The position numbers and the translations under genes were made by a program. Positions 58,613 through 64,000 of a DNA stretch of 64,000 nucleotides are shown piece by piece. The notes beneath the pieces were generated by a model that was not told the origin of the DNA, did no database searches, and saw nothing but the letters and a program-made list of their open reading frames with translations. The first letter of the stretch is position 1; every line of letters starts with the position of its first letter. Origin of the DNA: Lunularia cruciata (lineage: Eukaryota; Streptophyta; Marchantiopsida; Lunulariales; Lunulariaceae); NCBI GenBank assembly GCA_948567375.1, contig OX419756.1, forward strand, positions 76,150,333 to 76,214,332. Reading direction: 5' to 3'.

Positions 58613-60443
58613 TATGGTACCCACATTTTTCATTTTGGACGAGTTTTGAAAAAGAAGTGCATTGCTGAAACCAAATGGAGAAGAAATGAGAGGGAATTTG
58701 TATTTTGATTGAGCACAAAGAACTAGACTTTGTGTCAAATGAAGACAGACTCAGCCAAGATTGAAAGAGTGCAGACCCAAAGGAGGAATAGAAGTTACAG
58801 GTCGAGACGCTTGTGGGGACTATATCTCAATGTTCACAAATCCAAATCAAGCGTGCTATATCTCGTTGGAAGCGTCTCGTTCAGGGCTTTCTGTTGCCAT
58901 CAAAATCGCAAAGTTTGAAGGTCTGGAGAAGAAGTTACAAGTATTTAAAGTTTTGGGAGTAATTGTACAAAGTAGTTTAGTGTCTTCGGGTTGGCATCTT
59001 TGGACTTCGGACTTGGGTCTTCAGACTTTGGTCTTTGGGTTTACATAACTTCGAGTTAGAAGCTTCTTCGACTCAAGACGAAGATGAATGTATCTGAGAT
59101 TGTCGGACCTCGGAGTGCAATGAAGATGAATTAGGGAATCTTGCCAAAGGCATTAGAGAAAGTTAGGATAGAGAAAGAATAGATAGTTAGGATACCCATG
59201 ACTTCAATTTCAATTCCGATTGAAGATGGAACAGGAATTGAAGGAGAAGTAGCAGTAGTGAATAAACCCGAAGTGCAAGATCAAATTGTATGGGTCTTCG
59301 GGTCAGTAACATGAGAGATTATGGGAACATGGATTGCAAATTGAAGGTGTAGATAGTGTACTCATGCTTTCAATTACAATTTGTGATGAGGATATAGTAG
59401 AATTAGCAAAGGAATTGCTTGTAATCAGACCCGATGTTGCAGAAGTAGGAATTCAGGTGTCATCGAACTTAGTATTTGACACTTTAGAGAAGAGTGGGTC
59501 AGGGGATAGAGAGTTAGATAAGTCACTCCTTAGTGCAATTGTAGTTCCTAGTGAAGGAATCGGTAGAATCAGCTATACCCAAAGAAGGCAAAGTATTAAG
59601 AAGATCATCGAGTTTGGAAGCCAATGATGAGGTAGTCATCGGATCGGGATAAGTGTCAATTTTGAGATAAGAAGAGGCAGATATGAAGAGATAGATTATC
59701 AATTAGGATCTGCAGGTAGGATGAGGTGTTAGGAAGCGGTGCCTAAGTAGGAAAGTCTGCCGTTTGCTTCAATATTTAAGTGGAGCAATCGCAGTACAAT
59801 ATTATTCAATATTCAAATTTTTGAAGATAGATAAAGTGAAGTGTTGTTCTCAGTACTCATTGCTTAAGCTTAATTCTGATTGTCAATTTTGTGTTTGTAG
59901 TTGTGAGTGTGTGGAAAATTCCAAAGAGCAAGTCAGTGTGTCTGTGGATGTTGGAATCTACAGCCTTGATCTTCATTTTGTGTGTTTGATCTTAAGTGAA
60001 GTGCATCTGATGACAGGTCTGAGAGGAATTGTAGTGTTGGTAGTATTCTGCATTTGTGAGTGCAGCACAAAGTTGATGTGAAGCAATTTTGATCGAGGAA
60101 GTTGTGCCTTCAATGGAGGGGTGGAACACAATTCTGAGGCAGAATCGATCTTTGTAGTGAAGTGCCATCTTCGGGAGAATCTGAATCATCACAAAAAGAG
60201 TTGTTTGGATAGAATTTGCTATGTTGTGATTATGTGTGTGTGTATTTGTGACAAGTTGTCAAGATTGTGAGTTTGTTACTCTCTTTTGGGTGTAGTTTCC
60301 ACCTAAGAGATTAAAGAAGAAACCAAGAAGAACCATGATTGTGACTTTTGACTTTGTATTTGACCAATTCTGGATAGTATCTCTGCGAGAACAAACTTTA
60401 CTGACCCGATTACCGCAAAAGTGATATTTGCCGGGTTGTCACA
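58613..60443 (+). repeat. B solo LTR, short form, inside A3
   Basis: 1831 bp from TATGGTACCCACATTTTTC to GCCGGGTTGTCACA. The flanks GTCAC (58608-58612) and GTCAT (60444-60448) are a 5-base target copy with one mismatch, and A3 resumes directly. It carries the short-form frame at 59334-59627 (VAEVGIQVSSNLVFDTLEKSG). Confidence 0.94.
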
Positions 60444-61112
60444 GTCATAGTTCCTGTGACTAACACCACCAACACTTCATATTTAGATACACCATCTTCT
60501 GATTATTGGGAATCAGATTCTGAAGAAGGAGCTTTAGGTGTGGACACAAGCATGGAGGAGGAGACTTCCACGGAGCAGAATGAATCTGAATCTGATTCAG
60601 ATGTGTATCCCTTGTGTGCTATGGATTTTGCACCTAAGCCAAAGGTTTTGAAGGACCCAGACAAATCACCATTGACACTTGAGGAGGTAGAGAGAAGGTT
60701 AGCAACCCTCAAGTATGGCCTGAATGTTACCAAGGAGGAGAAGGTGAGATTTGAGGAGATTTTCCACAAGTTCATCCATGTGTTTGCTTTTAGTTACAAG
60801 GATTTGAAGGAAGTCACCTTGGAGGAGCACAAGATAGAGGTGGAGTCACATGCAAGACCAATCCGCCAAAAGCAACATCGCATTAGCCCACCAATATCTT
60901 TGGTTGTGAAGGAGGAGATTGATAAGCTCAAGGAGGCTGGATTTATCTTTGAGGTGGAGAATTCAAAATGGGTGTCTCCAATTGTCATTGTGAAGAAAAA
61001 GAATGGCAAGCTTTGGGTATGTGTGGATTACAAGAAGCTCAATGTTGTTACCAAGAAGGACTACTACCCATTGCCGTTCATTGATGAGATCTTGGAGGAG
61101 GTTGCAGGTCAT
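60444..61112 (+). pseudogene. A3 linker and N-terminal reverse transcriptase
   Basis: The acidic linker (SDYWESDSEEGALGVDTSME) is followed by PDKSPLTLEEVERRLATLKY, FAFSYKDLKEVTLEEHKIEV, then the start of reverse transcriptase with ISPPISLVVKEEIDKLKEAG, VSPIVIVKKKNGKLWVCVDY and PFIDEILEEVAGH. Interrupted by the B LTR at 61113; the catalytic part lies beyond the window. Confidence 0.88.
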
Positions 61113-64000
61113 TGTGGTACCCACATTTTTTGTTTTTCTCTATTTATTAGTATTTAAGAGAAGAAGTAAGCACTGGAAGCCAAATTGCAAACGAAGAATG
61201 GACGGAAGTAACTTTGGAGGACATCCAAACAAGACGACATCGGATCCAATGATGGAGGTACTCAGAAGAAGGGTACAACAGAAAAAGTCCGAAGAGCACC
61301 ATCTTTGGGTCGGAAGGCGCAAGAAATACAAAGACCATTTAACAACCTTGGTACGTGGCAAGAAAGTACACTTCAAGAAACAGCGGAGGCAAAAGAAGCA
61401 TGTCTTGATAGTGACCGAGATCAACATGTAGAAGAGAGGAGGTCGAATTTGAAATTGACTGAAGAATGATTGCAATTCAGGGTAATATAAGATTGCAATT
61501 GCATAAGGACAAGTTGTATATGCCAAGTAATTTTCCAATTCCTTTGAGTAGTCGTCCTACAGTAATGCCTATCCGGAAGCCAATTGAGAGTGAAATTTTC
61601 TGAAATCCCAAAAGGGTAAGAGTGTCTTGTCCAGGAGAGGGCATCATCTTTTAGCGTCGTAGAATGAGAGAGCAGATTATGGCAAAGAAGGTGGCCAATG
61701 CGCTGGTGGTGCAAAGTTTTGCAATTTGTAGGTTAGATGTAGTAGCCAGAATTGAAGTCTTGACTAGACTTCATATTACCTTCTTAGCGTGGAATTGGAA
61801 TTTCAATTTCTTGAGAGTGATGGCAGAAATAGCTACCAGTAATTGTGAGGAGGGTCCTGAGGTGGAAGGGAAGAGAGGAAATCCGGCTTGATGGACTGAA
61901 TTGGATTGGAGGTTAGTATTGGGGAGAGAAGCAAGAGAGCTGATGGGGATCACCTTCTATCGGAGGTGTGATGCTATAGAAGAAACGGTGGAAATTTGCA
62001 ACTCATTTTTTGCTCCGAGAACTACAAATGGCTACAAGGTGGAGTCCTATCGGGACCCGATTAGGAGAAGTATCATGGGAGCAATGATGGCCATGTTCAA
62101 GCCAAAACGATGTGAACATGCAGCAAGCAGTCTTCTTCCACCAAATGTTTGCAAGAATTTTGGTGAATTGGGTAAAGTGCTTTCACCACCGAACGGGGCA
62201 AATGGTGATCAATTGGCAAATAGGTTCTCTACCGCATTGTTTTGCACCGTTTGCAGCGCACTTCTACTTTGGGTTGAACCTGCTGACATTAGAGAAGCAT
62301 CATTGCATGGTGTCTCATGTCCATCTTGACTTAAGACGGGAAGCGGACGAAGAAGAGCGACAGTATATGATACACCTACGAGCCAACGATGATCATTTCT
62401 TGAAGATCGGACAGTGGAAGGTCAAAGAAGTCACCAGTCCAAAGACAAAGAAATAAGGTAAAACCCGAAGAAGCAAAGTTGCCTCCCACTCAAAGGAAGA
62501 CTCAAAGACTGGTTATGAAGAATACGCAGATGGTGAGAGAAGCATCATTGGGATCAGAGTCTGAAGAAGAAACCAAGTTGCAAGAGGAGGAATCCAAAGA
62601 AGAGGAGCACACCTTAAAAAGTGAGGAGTCCGAAAGTGATAGCGAGGGGGAACCAAAGTTCAGCAATCGGTGGTGGTCAGTGAAGCTTGTCAGGTGATGG
62701 TGGAACAACGAGTCATTGCGTAGCTATGGTGGTGAACAAGTCGAGACTAGAGGAGAAGGAGGAGTATCCAGCGGGGTCGAGTTCAATAGGTAAAGAAAAA
62801 GAAGGTATAGATATGGTGTCTTTGAAGATATGAAGATTGCAACTTTGGATAAAAGAGCCGATGAAGGAGGTGAAGACTCGCAACAAAGACGACAACAAAG
62901 ATGAAGAAAGCTTCGGTGGGATATCTTATCTGACAAAAGTGGTCACCCCGTTGCTGGAGCTACTAAAGGGGCATCAGAAAGCAATTTCCTAAGATTGTAG
63001 GAAGGGGATGAATGAGTTGCAGGTGGTGATGCATTTGCTGAGTGAAGTGAAGGGGTTGCAGGAGCAACAAGTCCAAAGAAATGAAGAAATGGAAGAACTT
63101 TGGAGGGAGGAAGTCTTGAAGAAGAAGACTTTCAAAATGTTACAAGAGAGCTGCGAGGTTAAAGAGAAAGAACTGTAGGGGCAAGCCGGAGAATTAAAGG
63201 AATAGGCGATGTGGTTGAGCAAAGTGAAGGACAAAGTGAGTGATGTGGGCATCAAGAATGTTCATTTGAAGGCGATGACCATCATAATGGAGCAGGAGTT
63301 GGACAGCTTGAAGAAGAGTGCAGCAAGGAAGGATCAAGCATGGCAGAGGGAGTTAGCAGCCAGGCAGGAAGAAGAGGAACAATTATGAGAGCTAGTCAGA
63401 AGTGCAGAGTTGTAGAGCATGCAATATGAGGAAGAAAAGAAGATGCAAGCTGAAGATGTATCGTGAAGAGTTGAAGGTAGAGTGCGCTCAAGGATATGCA
63501 TGGAAATCAGTGGAAGAAGTTGCAGGGAAGTTGAGAGCAATTTTAAGCACGGAGGCTGAAGGGAGATTGGAAAAAGCCCACCTACATGAGTTGAAGTTGC
63601 TTGTGCAGGAAACTCGGAGGAGAAAAGCCAAGGATGTGGACATGAATACGTTGTTGATTCGATTGAGAGAGCGTGTAGATTGGAAGATGTTAGAAGTAGA
63701 AGACAATGTTAGTCTTAGATTAGATTTAGTCAATTCGGACTTAGAGAAAATTTGGAATAACGTGACAGCGGAGAAGAAACCCAATGTTGTAGAAGTAGGA
63801 ATTCAGGTGTCATCGGACTTGGTATTTGACATAGTAGAGAAGAGTGGGTTAGGAGATAAAGAGTTAGATAAGTCACTCCTTAGTGCAATTGTAGTTCCTA
63901 GTGTAGAAGTAGTAGAATTAGTGAAGGAATTAGTAGAATTAGCTATACCCAAAGAAGGAGAAATAGTAGGAAGATCATTGGGTTTGGAAGCCAAAGATGA
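61113..64000 (+). repeat. B LTR, long type, 5' 2.9 kb, runs off the window
   Basis: Starts TGTGGTACCCACATTTTTTG, with GTCAT (61108-61112) as the presumed target copy. The first 400 bases differ from the reference long LTR, but the coding part of U3 follows in the same order, so this is a third B subtype. Whether it is solo or a whole element cannot be seen. Confidence 0.88.
61664..64000 (+). pseudogene. U3-encoded B protein (third subtype copy)
   Basis: Shows RLDVVARIEVLTRL, ITFLAWNWN (61775-61801), DWRLVLGREARE, NGYKVESYRDPIRRSIMG, FHQMFARILVNWVKCFH and PFAAHFYFGLNL, then an acidic Glu/Ser part (62530-62670), a long charged helical region (about 63000-63560), LHELKLLVQETRRRKAK-like and VEDNVSLRLDLVN blocks, and the C-terminal VGIQVSSDLVFDIVEKSG (63803 on). 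Same architecture as at 30926 despite clear DNA divergence. Several breaks; the end is outside the window. Confidence 0.62.

Larger units (their letters stand above)
54566..64000 (+). mobile_element. A3: family A element, right part outside the window
   Basis: 5' LTR, primer site, both small leader frames, gag, protease and the first part of reverse transcriptase are present. The element is split by a short B solo LTR (58613-60443) and again by a long-type B LTR starting at 61113, after which it should continue beyond the window. Its coding parts are among the better preserved here, with only a few breaks visible, so it is probably of similar age to A1. Confidence 0.9.

Noticed and set aside
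1-64000. Host genes, tRNA or rRNA genes, CRISPR arrays, Helitron or DNA-transposon transposases
   Set aside because: No clover-leaf candidates, regularly spaced direct repeats with spacers, or transposase motifs were seen by eye. Sequences that resemble tRNA ends are the primer sites of families A and B.

Overview
The window looks like intergenic heterochromatin from a land plant with a large genome. Essentially every base I can assign belongs to LTR retrotransposons of the Ty3/gypsy superfamily, nested inside one another. I found no host gene, tRNA, rRNA, CRISPR array or bacterial feature. The families look plant-like, with primer sites resembling a complement of plant tRNA-Asp and an Athila/Tat-like integrase. 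I cannot name the species. A fern, gymnosperm or other large-genome lineage fits better than a compact angiosperm, but that is inference.

I use working names. Family A is about 7.7 kb with LTRs of about 690 bp (TGTAACACCC...GGCTCACA). Family B has giant LTRs (TGTGGTACCC...GGTTGTCACA) in a long form (about 3.75 kb) and a short form (about 1.85 kb). Family C has a PHD finger after integrase and a cytosine-5 DNA methyltransferase domain between protease and reverse transcriptase. D and E are two further gypsy fossils. X is a 3.73-kb solo-LTR-like insert.

Layout:
1-8385, B1 on the minus strand (internal start, then 5' LTR) with X inside its LTR.
8386-9094, A fragment A2.
9095-16841, nearly complete minus-strand A1.
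16842-18431, minus-strand E fragment.
18432-20430, short B LTR with a scrambled end.
20431-28366, 5'-truncated A4 holding a long B solo LTR (23837-27589).
28367-50314, C, split by a long B solo LTR (30514-34263) and by A5 (36144-45801), which itself holds a short B solo LTR (36887-38779).
50315-53682, a C-LTR-like scrap and D.
53683-54565, an A LTR scrap and a B LTR scrap.
54566 to the right edge, A3, split by a short B solo LTR (58613-60443) and a long-type B LTR that runs off the window.

Five-base target duplications support many of the insertions and give a relative order: C is the oldest, and A and B have repeatedly landed in each other.

Three things stand out. The U3 part of the long B LTR carries a protein frame of roughly 850 codons (globular, acidic, coiled coil) whose best block differs between copies almost only at silent positions. 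Family C couples a DNA methyltransferase-like domain with a PHD finger. Family A has two small extra frames ahead of gag, one of them a zinc-finger protein. All copies are treated as fossils; none looks fully intact.
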